Position numbers and translations under genes: made by a program
From: Microterricola pindariensis
GTDB taxonomy: Bacteria > Actinomycetota > Actinomycetes > Actinomycetales > Microbacteriaceae
Assembly (NCBI RefSeq): GCF_002936985.1
Contig: NZ_MPZN01000001.1
Span: 1 to 64,000, forward strand
Reading direction: 5' to 3'
DNA length: 64,000 nucleotides
Notes under the pieces: model-generated
What the model saw: only the letters and a program-made list of their open reading frames with translations
Told to the model about the DNA's origin: nothing
The model's database searches: none
Part shown: piece by piece, positions 27,621 to 36,247 of the stretch
How positions within the stretch are numbered: the first letter of the stretch is position 1
How the letters are laid out: each line of letters starts with the position of its first letter

Positions 27621-29605
27621 CTCACCTCGAGCGCGTCGTCGCTTTGCACCGCGCCGCCCTGGAACTGGGCACGGTACAGCTCGAAGTACGCGCCGCGCCG
27701 CGCGAGCAGCTCCTCGTGGTTGCCCTGCTCGACGATGCGGCCGGCCTCCATCACGAGGATGGTGTCGGCGTCGCGGATCGTGGAGAGCCGGTGGGCGATC
27801 ACGAAGGAGGTCCGGTCGGTGCGGAGCGCCGCCATGGCCTGCTGCACGAGCAGCTCGGTGCGCGTGTCGACAGAGGACGTCGCCTCGTCCAGGATCAGCA
27901 GCGACGGGTTCGCGATGAACGCCCGGGCGATGGTGATGAGCTGCCGCTCGCCGGCCGAGACGCTGCCGCCGTCGGCATCCAGCACCGTGTCGTAGCCCTG
28001 CGGCAGCTGGCGCACGAAACGGTCGACCATGGTGGCCTGGGCTGCCGCGACGACCTCCTCGTCGCTCGCGTCGAGCCGGCCGTAGCGGATGTTCTCGCGG
28101 ATGGTGCCGCCGAACAGCCAGGCGTCCTGCAGCACCATGCCGATCTGGGCGCGCAGCTCGTCGCGGCTCAGGGTGTGCACGTCGACGCCGTCGAGCAGGA
28201 TGCGACCGGAGGTGAGCTCGTAGAAGCGCATCACCAGGTTCACCAGGGTGGTCTTGCCCGCCCCGGTGGGGCCGACGATGGCCACGGTGTGGCCGGGCTC
28301 GGCCGAGAAGGAGAGGTTCTCGATCAGCGGCACCTCCGGACTGTAGCTGAAGGAGACGCCCTGGAACTCGACGTGGCCGTCGGTCGGCTCCGGCAGGGTG
28401 GCGCTCACCTCGTCCGGCTCCTGCTCCTCGGCGTCGAGCAGTTCGAAGGTGCGCTCGGCAGAGGCGACGCCGGACTGCAGCATGTTCGCCAGGCTGGCCA
28501 TCTCGCTGATCGGCTGCGTGAACTCGCGCGAGTACTGGATGAACGCCGTCGCGTCGCCGAGCGTCATCTGTCCGGATGCCACGCGCAGCCCGCCCACGAC
28601 GGCGATCATCACGTACGACAGGTAGGAGACGAAGGTCATCGCCGGCATGATCATGCCGGAGACGAACTGGGCGCCGAAGGACGCCGCGAACAGCTTGTCG
28701 TTGCGGGTGTCGAACTCCTCGAGCATCTCCTTGTCGCGGCCGAAGGCGCGCACGATCTCCTGGCCGGAGAAGGTCTCCTCGATGTGGCCGTTGAGCGAGC
28801 CCGTGTTCTTCCACTGTGCGGCGAACAGCTTCTGGGAGCGCACGCCGATGACACCGGCGATGACGGCGGAGAGCGGCAGTGCGATCAGGGCGATGAGAGC
28901 GAGCTGCCAGGAGACGATGAACATCATCGCGGCGATGCCGATGACGGTGAGCAGCGACTGCACGAGTTGCGAGAAGGCCTGCTGCAGCGCCGCCTGCACG
29001 TTGTCAACATCGTTGGTGACGCGCGACATGAGGTCGCCGCGCTGCCGGGTGTCGAAGTAGCGAAGCGGCAGCTTGTTCAGCTTGTCCTCGATGTCCTGGC
29101 GCAGCGTGTAGACGATGCGCATGACGAGGCCGTTCAGGATGAAGCCCTGCGCCCACATCAGGAAGGAGGCGACGAGGTAGAGCCCGAGCACGATGAAGAT
29201 CAGCTGGGACAGGCGGACGAAGTCGATGCCCTCGCCGGGCACAACGGAGGTGCCGGCCAGCATGTCGGCAAACTGGGTGTTGCCCTCCGCGCGGAGATCG
29301 GTGATGACCTGCTCCAACGGGACGCCGGCCGGCAGCTGCTTGCCGAGGACGCCGTTGAAGATGACGTCCATCGCCTCGCCGAGCACCTTCGGCGCGATGA
29401 CCGTGAAGACCACCGAGATGATCACGAGCAGCACGACGAAGCTCATCTTGAGGCGCTCGGGCCGCAACAGCCCCAGCAGGCGCTTGGCGGAGGGCCAGAA
29501 GTGCTGGGCCTTCTTCGCCGGGGCGCCGCCGAACATGTCACCGTCGGCCTCAGTGGGCGCGTACTCGGCCTCGAGCTCGTCTGTGGGGAGTTCTTCCTCG
29601 GCCAT
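27617..29605 (-). CDS. ABC exporter subunit B (permease-ATPase fusion)
   Basis: A 662-residue half-transporter. An N-terminal cytosolic extension (about 1-50) precedes six transmembrane helices, and the ATPase has Walker A GPTGAGKTTL, signature VSAGERQL and Walker B LLILDEATSSVD, with the catalytic Glu present. It overlaps the upstream subunit gene by one base (TGATG), so the pair forms a heterodimeric exporter. Substrate unknown; drugs, lipids or peptides are typical. An insertion between helices 1 and 2 (about 90-135) is longer than usual and probably extracytoplasmic. Confidence 0.93.
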   Translation of the reverse strand: MAEEELPTDELEAEYAPTEADGDMFGGAPAKKAQHFWPSAKRLLGLLRPERLKMSFVVLLVIISVVFTVIAPKVLGEAMDVIFNGVLGKQLPAGVPLEQVITDLRAEGNTQFADMLAGTSVVPGEGIDFVRLSQLIFIVLGLYLVASFLMWAQGFILNGLVMRIVYTLRQDIEDKLNKLPLRYFDTRQRGDLMSRVTNDVDNVQAALQQAFSQLVQSLLTVIGIAAMMFIVSWQLALIALIALPLSAVIAGVIGVRSQKLFAAQWKNTGSLNGHIEETFSGQEIVRAFGRDKEMLEEFDTRNDKLFAASFGAQFVSGMIMPAMTFVSYLSYVMIAVVGGLRVASGQMTLGDATAFIQYSREFTQPISEMASLANMLQSGVASAERTFELLDAEEQEPDEVSATLPEPTDGHVEFQGVSFSYSPEVPLIENLSFSAEPGHTVAIVGPTGAGKTTLVNLVMRFYELTSGRILLDGVDVHTLSRDELRAQIGMVLQDAWLFGGTIRENIRYGRLDASDEEVVAAAQATMVDRFVRQLPQGYDTVLDADGGSVSAGERQLITIARAFIANPSLLILDEATSSVDTRTELLVQQAMAALRTDRTSFVIAHRLSTIRDADTILVMEAGRIVEQGNHEELLARRGAYFELYRAQFQGGAVQSDDALEVS

Positions 29606-31341
29606 CAGGCCACCTCCTCGACGCTGAGCTGAGAGAGCACGATCTCGCGATAGGTCTCGCTGCTCTCCAACAGTTGTTCATGGGTGCCGCGGCCGACGAT
29701 GCGGCCGTCGTCCACGACCAGGATCTGGTCGGCATCGGTGATCGTCGACACCCGCTGGGCGACGATGATCACCGTGGCGTCGCCGGTGGCGTCGGCGAGC
29801 CCGGCGCGCAGGCGCGCGTCGGTCGCGACGTCGAGGGCGGAGAAGGAGTCGTCGAAGAGGTACACGCGGGGCTGGGCAACCAGCGCCCTGGCGATGCAGA
29901 GCCGCTGCCGCTGGCCGCCGGAGACGTTGGTGCCGCCCTGGGAGACGGCCGACTCCAGTCCCAGCTCCTTGGCGCGGACGAAGTCATCGCCCTGCGCCAC
30001 CCGCAGCGCCTCCCACAACTCCTCGTCGGTGGCATCGACCCGGCCGAAGCGCAGGTTGGAGCCGATGGAGCCCGAGAACAGGTAGGGCTTCTGGGAGACC
30101 AGGCCGACGACGCTGGAGAGCTGCGCCCGGGTCAAGTCGTCGACCGGGACCCCATCGATGAGCACTTCACCCCGCTGCGGGTCGTACAGCCGCGGGATGA
30201 GGTTGATCAGCGAGGTCTTGCCGGCGCCGGTCGATCCGACGATGGCGGTGGTCGTCCCGGGGGCGGCGGTGAAGCTGACGTCGTCCAGCACGGGGCGCTC
30301 GGCCCCCGGGTAGCCGAAGCTCACGTTGCGGAACTCGACGGCGCCGGCGCGCGGCGTGGGCAGCTCCGGACCGCTCGGTTGCTTCTGGCTGGACTCTGTG
30401 CCCAGCACCTCACGGATGCGCTCGGCACAGACGACGGCACGCGGAATCATCATCATCATGAAGACGCCCATCATGACGGCCATGAGGATCTGCAGCAGGT
30501 ACTGCAGGAACGCGGTCAGCGAGCCCACCTGCATCTGCCCGGTGTCGACCCGCTGCCCGCCGAACCAGAGCACGGCGGCGGTGGCCAGGTGCAGGATCAT
30601 CATGATGATCGGGAACATCAGCACGAACAGGTTGCCCACCTTGACGGAGACCCGGGTGAGCTGCTCGTTGGCGACGCGGTAGCGCTCGGACTCGAACGGC
30701 TCCCGCACGAAGGCACGCACCACGCGGATGCCGATGATCTGCTCGCGCAACACGCTGTTGATGCCGTCGATGCGGTCCTGCATCTGCCGGAACAGCGGCA
30801 TCAGCAGGTAGACGAGCGTGCCGACGATGACGAAGAGCACGGGGACGGACACCCAGAGCAGCCAGGACAGGGCGACGTCCTCGCGCAGCGCCATGACGAT
30901 GCCGCCGATGCACATGATCGGCGTCGCCACCATGAAGTTGAGGGTCATCAGCACGAGCATCTGCACCTGCTGCACGTCGTTCGTGCCGCGGGTGATCAGC
31001 GTTCCGCTGCCGAAACGGGCCAGTTCGAGCGCGCCGAGGGAGTCGACCTTGCGGTACACGTCGCGGCGGAGGTCACGGCCGATCGCCATCGCGGTGCGCG
31101 CCCCGAAGTAGATGCCGCCGATCGCGGTGACGACCTGCACGAGGCAGACCAGGAGCATGGTCATGCCGGTCGACCAGATGAAGTCGGTGTCACCGGTCGC
31201 GATGCCGGTGTCGATGATCTGGGCGTTGAGGCTCGGCAGGTAGAGGGCCGCCATCGTCGAGGTCAGTTGCAGGACGACGACGGCGAGAATCCACGCCTTG
31301 TAGGGTTTCGCGTGTTGCAGCGCGAGAGAGAGCAATGCCAC
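29605..31341 (-). CDS. ABC exporter subunit A (permease-ATPase fusion)
   Basis: A 578-residue half-transporter with six helices and an ATPase: Walker A GSTGAGKTSL, signature VSGGQRQRL and Walker B VYLFDDSFSALD. The residue after Walker B is Asp-Ser rather than Asp-Glu, the degenerate-site pattern found in one partner of heterodimeric exporters, which fits its pairing with the downstream subunit. Start is GTG 31341 with GAGG seven bases upstream. A TAGGGT -10 candidate at 31394-31399 (minus) lies about 45 bases further upstream. Confidence 0.93.
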   Translation of the reverse strand: MALLSLALQHAKPYKAWILAVVVLQLTSTMAALYLPSLNAQIIDTGIATGDTDFIWSTGMTMLLVCLVQVVTAIGGIYFGARTAMAIGRDLRRDVYRKVDSLGALELARFGSGTLITRGTNDVQQVQMLVLMTLNFMVATPIMCIGGIVMALREDVALSWLLWVSVPVLFVIVGTLVYLLMPLFRQMQDRIDGINSVLREQIIGIRVVRAFVREPFESERYRVANEQLTRVSVKVGNLFVLMFPIIMMILHLATAAVLWFGGQRVDTGQMQVGSLTAFLQYLLQILMAVMMGVFMMMMIPRAVVCAERIREVLGTESSQKQPSGPELPTPRAGAVEFRNVSFGYPGAERPVLDDVSFTAAPGTTTAIVGSTGAGKTSLINLIPRLYDPQRGEVLIDGVPVDDLTRAQLSSVVGLVSQKPYLFSGSIGSNLRFGRVDATDEELWEALRVAQGDDFVRAKELGLESAVSQGGTNVSGGQRQRLCIARALVAQPRVYLFDDSFSALDVATDARLRAGLADATGDATVIIVAQRVSTITDADQILVVDDGRIVGRGTHEQLLESSETYREIVLSQLSVEEVA

Positions 31342-31539
31342 GGACGAACCTCGATGTGCTGGTGGTTGGGGTGCTGCTGGTTGGGCGGTTTTCACCCTAC
31401 AGCGCACCTCCGACACACCGCCATCGCCCGCCCGGCCATTGCCAGCGGGCCGGACGGCTGCCAGACTCTGCCCATTGATGAGGGCAGCTCAGATTCCGTC
31501 GCATCGCGAACTGAGCCCGGTCAGGAGAGGTGCACGCCC

Positions 31540-33126
31540 ATGAGCTCATCCGACGCCGCGGCAGTTCCGTTCAACGGCCGGCTCGCCCTGCTGCTGGCCA
31601 TGGCCATGTTCGTGCTCGTCGTCGACACCTCGATCATGAACGTCTCGATCTCCGCGGTCGTCCGCGACATCGATTCGACGGTGAGCGGCATCCAGTCGGC
31701 CATCGCCCTCGAAGCGCTCGTCTCGGCCGCGTTCATCCTGATCGGCAGCAAGGTCGGGGATTTGATCGGGCGCAAGCGCGCCTACGTGATTGGCCTGCTC
31801 TGCTACGCGGCGGGCGCCATCGCGATGACGTTGACGCAGTCCCTGCTGCCCATCATCGTCTTCTGGGCGCTCGTCGGCGGTCTGGGGGCCTCGCTCCTCC
31901 TCCCCGCGATGCAGTCCCTCATCCACGGCAACTTCGAGGGCGCCGCCCAGGCCCGGGTCTACGCGACGGTCGGCGGTTCCGCCGCCATCGCGGCGGCCGT
32001 GGGGCCGCTGATCGGCGGTTTCATCACCACGTTCCTCTCCTGGCGGGTCGCGTTCGCGCTGGAGGCGTTGATCATCGCCGTCGTCCTCAGCGGGATCAAG
32101 CTCGTGCGTGATGTGCCGTTCACCGGATCCCGCAAGGTCGATGCGGTCGGCGCAGTCCTCTCCGTGCTCGGCATGGGCGGCATCGTGATCGGCATCCTCG
32201 TCTGGCAGGAGGGCGGCGGCCCCGTCGCCGCTCTCCTCGCCGTCGGGGTCGTCGGGCTGGGCGGGCTCGGATTCTGGCTCGTCCGACGCAAGCGGCAGGG
32301 CAAGGCCACCCTGATCGACCCCGGGCTGTTCGCCTCCAAACTGTTCCGGCTGGGCGTGACCGGGCAGATGCTGCAGCAGATCGCACTCGGCGGGACCATG
32401 ATCGTGTTGCCCATCTACCTGCAGATGGTTCTCGGCTACAACGCCCTGCAGGCCGGCCTCTCCATCGCGCCCCTCTCGCTCAGCATGTTCGCCGTCGCGC
32501 TGCTCGTCGGTCGGCGGGTGGGCGCACGCCGCCCGGCGAACCGGATCCTGTGGGGCTTCGCCCTGCTGAGCATCGGCATCGTCGCGCTCCTCCCCCTTGT
32601 CCCCCGCGCCGACTCGGGCTGGTGGCTGCTCGGCCCACTTCTGGTCGCGGGCTCCGGGCTCGGGCTGTTGGTCTCGCAGCTGAACAACTACACACTGTCG
32701 CCCATCTCGGATGAGCGCGTGAGTGAGGCGGCCGGCGTGAACTCGGCGGCCGGCTCGTTCGGATTGTCGTTCGGCCTCGCCTTCGCCGGCGCAATCATGC
32801 TCGCGGCGCTCTCGCTCATCTTCACCAGCATGGCGATGGGCAGCACGGTGCTCCCCGCCGACGAGAAGGCCCAGGTCGCGCAGGTGCTCGAGGAGGACGC
32901 CGAGATCATGTCCAACACCGCGCTGGAGGAGCTCCTCGTCGGTCAGCCGGAGGAGATCCAGGCGGAGATCGTCCGCATCAACACGGAAGCGCGCCCCCTC
33001 GCGCTGCAGCTCGCACTCCTGATTCCGCTGCTCGCCGGGGTGCTCGGGCTGCTCAACGGCTTTCGGATGCGACGACTGCCCGATCCGAAGCCGGGCGGGT
33101 CCGCGGAGGCGTCACTGCTCGGTTGA
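31540..33126 (+). CDS. MFS transporter, DHA2-like (14 TM)
   Basis: A 528-residue permease with about 14 hydrophobic helices. Motif A is present as GSKVGDLIGRKRAYVIG, motif C as GGSAAIAAAVGPLIGGFIT, and the helix-1 Asp is in FVLVVDTSIMNVSI. DHA2 members export drugs or other small molecules by proton antiport. A hydrophilic loop near 440-490 is Glu-rich. ATG 31540 has GGAGAGG about nine bases upstream. No regulator gene is beside it, though the family often has a TetR partner. Divergent from the ABC exporter pair. Confidence 0.92.
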   Translation: MSSSDAAAVPFNGRLALLLAMAMFVLVVDTSIMNVSISAVVRDIDSTVSGIQSAIALEALVSAAFILIGSKVGDLIGRKRAYVIGLLCYAAGAIAMTLTQSLLPIIVFWALVGGLGASLLLPAMQSLIHGNFEGAAQARVYATVGGSAAIAAAVGPLIGGFITTFLSWRVAFALEALIIAVVLSGIKLVRDVPFTGSRKVDAVGAVLSVLGMGGIVIGILVWQEGGGPVAALLAVGVVGLGGLGFWLVRRKRQGKATLIDPGLFASKLFRLGVTGQMLQQIALGGTMIVLPIYLQMVLGYNALQAGLSIAPLSLSMFAVALLVGRRVGARRPANRILWGFALLSIGIVALLPLVPRADSGWWLLGPLLVAGSGLGLLVSQLNNYTLSPISDERVSEAAGVNSAAGSFGLSFGLAFAGAIMLAALSLIFTSMAMGSTVLPADEKAQVAQVLEEDAEIMSNTALEELLVGQPEEIQAEIVRINTEARPLALQLALLIPLLAGVLGLLNGFRMRRLPDPKPGGSAEASLLG

Positions 33127-33133
33127 GCATGAC

Positions 33134-33703
33134 TCAGCGGGCGAGCAGCGCGTTCATCTCCACGACCTCGGCGCTCTGCACGTCGATCATCTGTTGGGCG
33201 AGCGCCCGCAGCTCGGCGTAGCCGCCGTTGTCGATCTGGTCCTGCGTCATCGCGATGGCGCCCTCGTGGTGGAAGACCATCTCCTCGAGGAAGGTCTGCT
33301 CGACCTCCGGCCCGTCCAGCGCGGCGAGGGCGGACATCGCCTCGGGGGTGACCATGCCGTTGGCGATGTGGCTGGAGTGCTGCGCGAGCAGCGGCTCCTG
33401 CTGCCACTCGCCCACCCAGCCGAGCATGATGTCGATCTCCTCCTGCTGCCCACTGCGGATGCGCTCGGCGATGTCGCGGGTCTGCTCGCTGACTCCCCCG
33501 GCCGCGAGAACGATGTCGCTCATCTGCACGGCCTGCTCGTGATGCGGCGTCATCATGGCGAGGAAGTGCAGGTCGGTGTCATTGACGGATGCCGGCGCCG
33601 CGTTCGGGCTCTCGGGCTGGGCCTCTGCCGTGCAGCCGGTGAGTGCGAGAAGCGCCACCAGCGCCCCGCCGACGATCGATGTCCTGATGAAGCGTGTCGC
33701 CAT
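33134..33703 (-). CDS. DUF305 domain lipoprotein
   Basis: A 189-residue exported lipoprotein. Lipobox LTGC puts the modified cysteine at 24. Two DUF305 half-repeats follow, each with paired histidines: LAMMTPHHEQAVQMSD and EMVFHHEGAIAMTQDQ. The family is ferritin-like and often linked to metals, but its function is not established. Start is ATG 33703 with AGGGGG upstream; the frame is open for 77 more codons upstream through a tRNA gene, which I reject. Confidence 0.88.
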   Translation of the reverse strand: MATRFIRTSIVGGALVALLALTGCTAEAQPESPNAAPASVNDTDLHFLAMMTPHHEQAVQMSDIVLAAGGVSEQTRDIAERIRSGQQEEIDIMLGWVGEWQQEPLLAQHSSHIANGMVTPEAMSALAALDGPEVEQTFLEEMVFHHEGAIAMTQDQIDNGGYAELRALAQQMIDVQSAEVVEMNALLAR

Positions 33704-33784
33704 GCGCAGCGTCCCCCTTTTGGTCTCCCCCAGCCTAGGTGGGAGCTTCCTGGGCGTTTGCTGTCCAGGCCCCGCGGGGACGAG

Positions 33785-33815
33785 AAAACCCCCGGGAACC
33801 GAAGGTTCCCGGGGG
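33785..33815 (-). terminator. Rho-independent terminator of tRNA-Ala copy 1
   Basis: Read leftward: a 12-bp GC-rich stem (33804-33815 with 33789-33800), a three-base loop, then TTTT. Confidence 0.92.
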
Positions 33816-33818
33816 TGA

Positions 33819-33894
33819 TGGTGGATCTGGGGAGACTCGAACTCCCGACCCCCTGCATGCCATGCAGGTGCGCTACCAGCTGCGCCACAGACCC
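33819..33894 (-). tRNA. tRNA-Ala(GGC), copy 1
   Basis: A 76-nt cloverleaf with encoded CCA. The acceptor stem starts GGGTCTG, the D-arm is GCGC-AGCTGGTA-GCGC, the anticodon arm is CCTGC-ATGGCAT-GCAGG with anticodon GGC (reads GCC/GCU), and the T-arm is GGGAG-TTCGAGT-CTCCC. Identical to copies 2 and 3. A -10 box lies 36 bases upstream as in the other copies. Confidence 0.96.
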
Positions 33895-33930
33895 TCACGC
33901 CGTTCCCGATCTCTCGGAAGCAACGTGAAT

Positions 33931-33936
33931 ACACTA
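33931..33936 (-). promoter_or_regulatory. -10 box of tRNA-Ala copy 1
   Basis: Read leftward, CGTAG-TAGTGT sits exactly 36 bases before the tRNA 5' end. The other two copies have TAGGCT and TAATCT at the same distance, each preceded by CGTAG. Confidence 0.65.
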
Positions 33937-33953
33937 CTACGACTTTGCACCCG

Positions 33954-35090
33954 TCAGTGACCGCCCGCCGCGCGGGCGAGATACCCGCCGGGGAACACGG
34001 CGGAGTAGCCCGTTCCCTCCTCCGGCGCGCCGGGCGGGAAGTCGGTGGAGACGATGTGGGCCCCCGTCGCGAAGGCGAGGTTGCGGCCCTCCTCGCTCGG
34101 CTTGAGATCGGCGTCCGCCCTCAGCCTGACCAGGATCCCGTCCGTGAGGTCGGCGGCAACGGCGGGATCCCAGGGGTCGTCTCGCACCGCGAACACAGCG
34201 TCATCGGCCGCGCTGTGCGAGGAGGCGAAGATGGCTCGCTCCGGGTTGTTGGCGTCGCTGTCGAAGCACAGCTCGCGTGCGCGCTTGTTCTCGGCGTAGA
34301 AGAAGAGCACGGATCCGCGCATCTCCGCGACGCTCGGCCAGCCGCTCGCCGCGACCGCCGCGCGCAGGCTGGGCCCGTCCCCCTGCAGGTCTCCGGGGGT
34401 GAACAGCCGATCGCCGAGCGCGTCGGTGACGGTGGCGTCGAGCGCCGCACAGGCGGCCGTGTCGAAGAGCTTCAACGCCGGATCGAGGAACAGGTAGTCG
34501 GCCTTCGGCTCGATCATGATGCTGATCGGCAGGTGAGCCGGGTGCGCCTCCGACCACAGCGCGATCTCGCGCAGCCCGAGCGCGAAGTCGGGCATTGTGG
34601 AGCGGTTCGCCACCAGCGGCACGTGGCTCGCCTCGAAGCTCTCACCGTTCCACCGCACATCGATCTCGAAGCTGCGGATGCCGGCCTCGAGCTGGTCCCA
34701 GAGCGGCGCATGGCCGTACTGCAGGGCGACGGCCTGGCCCGGGTCGAAGAGGTCGATGACCTGCAGCTGCAGCCAGGTGGGCTCCTGCACATAGCTGTTG
34801 TGGGTCGCGATGGTCTGCAGCTGGTTGAACGGCAGTGCGTCGGTCACGGTGGGGTCGCCCGCCGTGTCGACCCAGGCGTCCCGCTCCGACTGCGCCAGTG
34901 CCGCGACATCCGCCTGGTGGGCCTCGAACCGCGCGATCTGGTCTGCGCTGCTCTGCCGCCCCAGCAGGAGGAAGGACACCAGCATCGCGGCGGCCGCGAG
35001 CACGAGCACGCCGACGGCGGAGCCCAGAACGAGGAGGGTGTTTCGCAGAGCGCGCGGGCGCGCCGCTGTCCCGTCCGTGGATTGTGTCAC
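33954..35090 (-). CDS. Membrane-anchored PI-PLC-like phosphodiesterase
   Basis: A 378-residue protein with one N-terminal transmembrane helix (about 18-45), which should hold the enzyme outside the cell. The catalytic barrel shows TIATHNSYVQEP (first His) and RSFEIDVRW (Glu and Asp), the pattern of the Ca2+-dependent phosphatidylinositol-specific phospholipase C-like family; FEASHVP could supply the second His. Activity on inositol phospholipids is inferred. Start is GTG 35090 with GAGGAGGAG seven bases upstream. It ends 18 bases before the -10 of tRNA-Ala copy 1, within the segment bracketed by tRNA repeats. Confidence 0.82.
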   Translation of the reverse strand: MTQSTDGTAARPRALRNTLLVLGSAVGVLVLAAAAMLVSFLLLGRQSSADQIARFEAHQADVAALAQSERDAWVDTAGDPTVTDALPFNQLQTIATHNSYVQEPTWLQLQVIDLFDPGQAVALQYGHAPLWDQLEAGIRSFEIDVRWNGESFEASHVPLVANRSTMPDFALGLREIALWSEAHPAHLPISIMIEPKADYLFLDPALKLFDTAACAALDATVTDALGDRLFTPGDLQGDGPSLRAAVAASGWPSVAEMRGSVLFFYAENKRARELCFDSDANNPERAIFASSHSAADDAVFAVRDDPWDPAVAADLTDGILVRLRADADLKPSEEGRNLAFATGAHIVSTDFPPGAPEEGTGYSAVFPGGYLARAAGGH

Positions 35091-35194
35091 TGTGCTGCTC
35101 CTCCTCGGCCCGACACTGCAACGGTCGGGACCATTCCACCGTATGGGGTGGCCGCGAGTGCCGCGCACAGCCACGCCGAGCCGTCGGCGAGGGC

Positions 35195-36241
35195 TCAGGC
35201 TGCCTCGGGATCGCCGGAGAGCCAGCGCAGCCAGGTCGAGCGCTCGTCGCCCTCCAGCAGCAATGCCCGCACGAGCAGCGTCAGAGGCACGGCGAGGATG
35301 GCGCCGACGGGGCCGATGACGAACGTCCAGAACACGACGGAGAAGAAGGTCAGCGAGTAGCTGAGGCTGACGGTGTCGGCCACGAACCGCGGCTGCACGA
35401 GCACCTGCAGCGTGACGTTGATGACGATGTAGGCGATGACGACGACGAGGAACAGGCCGGGGCCGCCGACGACGAGCGCCAAGATCGCCGGCGGGATGAG
35501 CCCGAGCACGAAGCCGATGTTGGGCACGAAGTTCGTCACGAAGGCGAGGATCGCCCAGACCAGCGGGCCCGGCAGCCCGAGCCACCAGAGCAGCAGCCCG
35601 TCGAGCACGGCGACGATCAGGCCGAAGATGGCGCCGACGACGAAGAAGCGGCGGGTGCCGGCGTTGAACCGGGTCACCCGTCCGATGCTGTCGGCGCGCT
35701 CCCGGCCGAACACCTGCCCGGCCCGGGCGTAGCGGGAACCGTCCGCGGCCATGAAGAGCACGTAGCCGAGCACGAAGAAGAAGGCCGTCGCCCAGTCGAA
35801 CACGGTGCTGACGATCGTCCCGGCGAGGGCCAGCAGGGTGGCAGGGTCGAACACGGATGCCGCAGAAGCCACCGCCTGCTCGTCGAGCCCGAGCCGCGCG
35901 GCGAGCTCGCTGAGCTGGGCGGCGAGGGCGCTGATGGCCTCGTCCTGTTCGGACAGGATCGCGCTGAGCTGCACGGCGGCGAGTACGATGAGCGCGCTCA
36001 TCACGGCGAGGATCAGGTAGGCGACGACGATCACCGCCGTGGTCGCCAGCCAGGTGGGCCAGCCGCGGCGCTCCAGCGGGTGCCGGATCGGGTGCACGAT
36101 GATGACGAGCACGACCGCGATGGCGAGCGGTGAGAGGATGTCGCGGGCGACGGACACACCCGCCAGCACGACCACCGCGGCCCCGAGCGTGAGCAGCGTG
36201 CGCGTGCCGGGCGCCAGGGGGCGGGCGACGTCATCCGCCAT
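35195..36241 (-). CDS. AI-2E family transporter
   Basis: A 348-residue permease with about eight transmembrane helices. FVTNFVPNIGFVLGLIPPAILAL and VQPRFVADTVSLS are the family signatures. Despite the name, characterised relatives include Na+/H+ antiporters and other exporters, so the substrate is open. The ATG lies six bases after the stop of the upstream SulP gene, so the two form an operon. Confidence 0.9.
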   Translation of the reverse strand: MADDVARPLAPGTRTLLTLGAAVVVLAGVSVARDILSPLAIAVVLVIIVHPIRHPLERRGWPTWLATTAVIVVAYLILAVMSALIVLAAVQLSAILSEQDEAISALAAQLSELAARLGLDEQAVASAASVFDPATLLALAGTIVSTVFDWATAFFFVLGYVLFMAADGSRYARAGQVFGRERADSIGRVTRFNAGTRRFFVVGAIFGLIVAVLDGLLLWWLGLPGPLVWAILAFVTNFVPNIGFVLGLIPPAILALVVGGPGLFLVVVIAYIVINVTLQVLVQPRFVADTVSLSYSLTFFSVVFWTFVIGPVGAILAVPLTLLVRALLLEGDERSTWLRWLSGDPEAA

Positions 36242-36247
36242 GGTGGC

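Noticed and set aside
26726-29632. Open plus-strand frame of 968 codons
   Set aside because: Antisense or out of frame to the zinc-ribbon gene and the ABC subunit; His/Asp/Gly-rich artefact of GC bias.
29674-31539. Long open plus-strand frame upstream of the MFS gene in the same frame
   Set aside because: It lies antisense to the ABC exporter subunit, which has clear motifs; the MFS protein begins at ATG 31540 with a ribosome-binding site.
33704-33934. N-terminal extension of the DUF305 protein
   Set aside because: It would translate the terminator and tRNA-Ala copy 1; a lipoprotein signal starts at ATG 33703.
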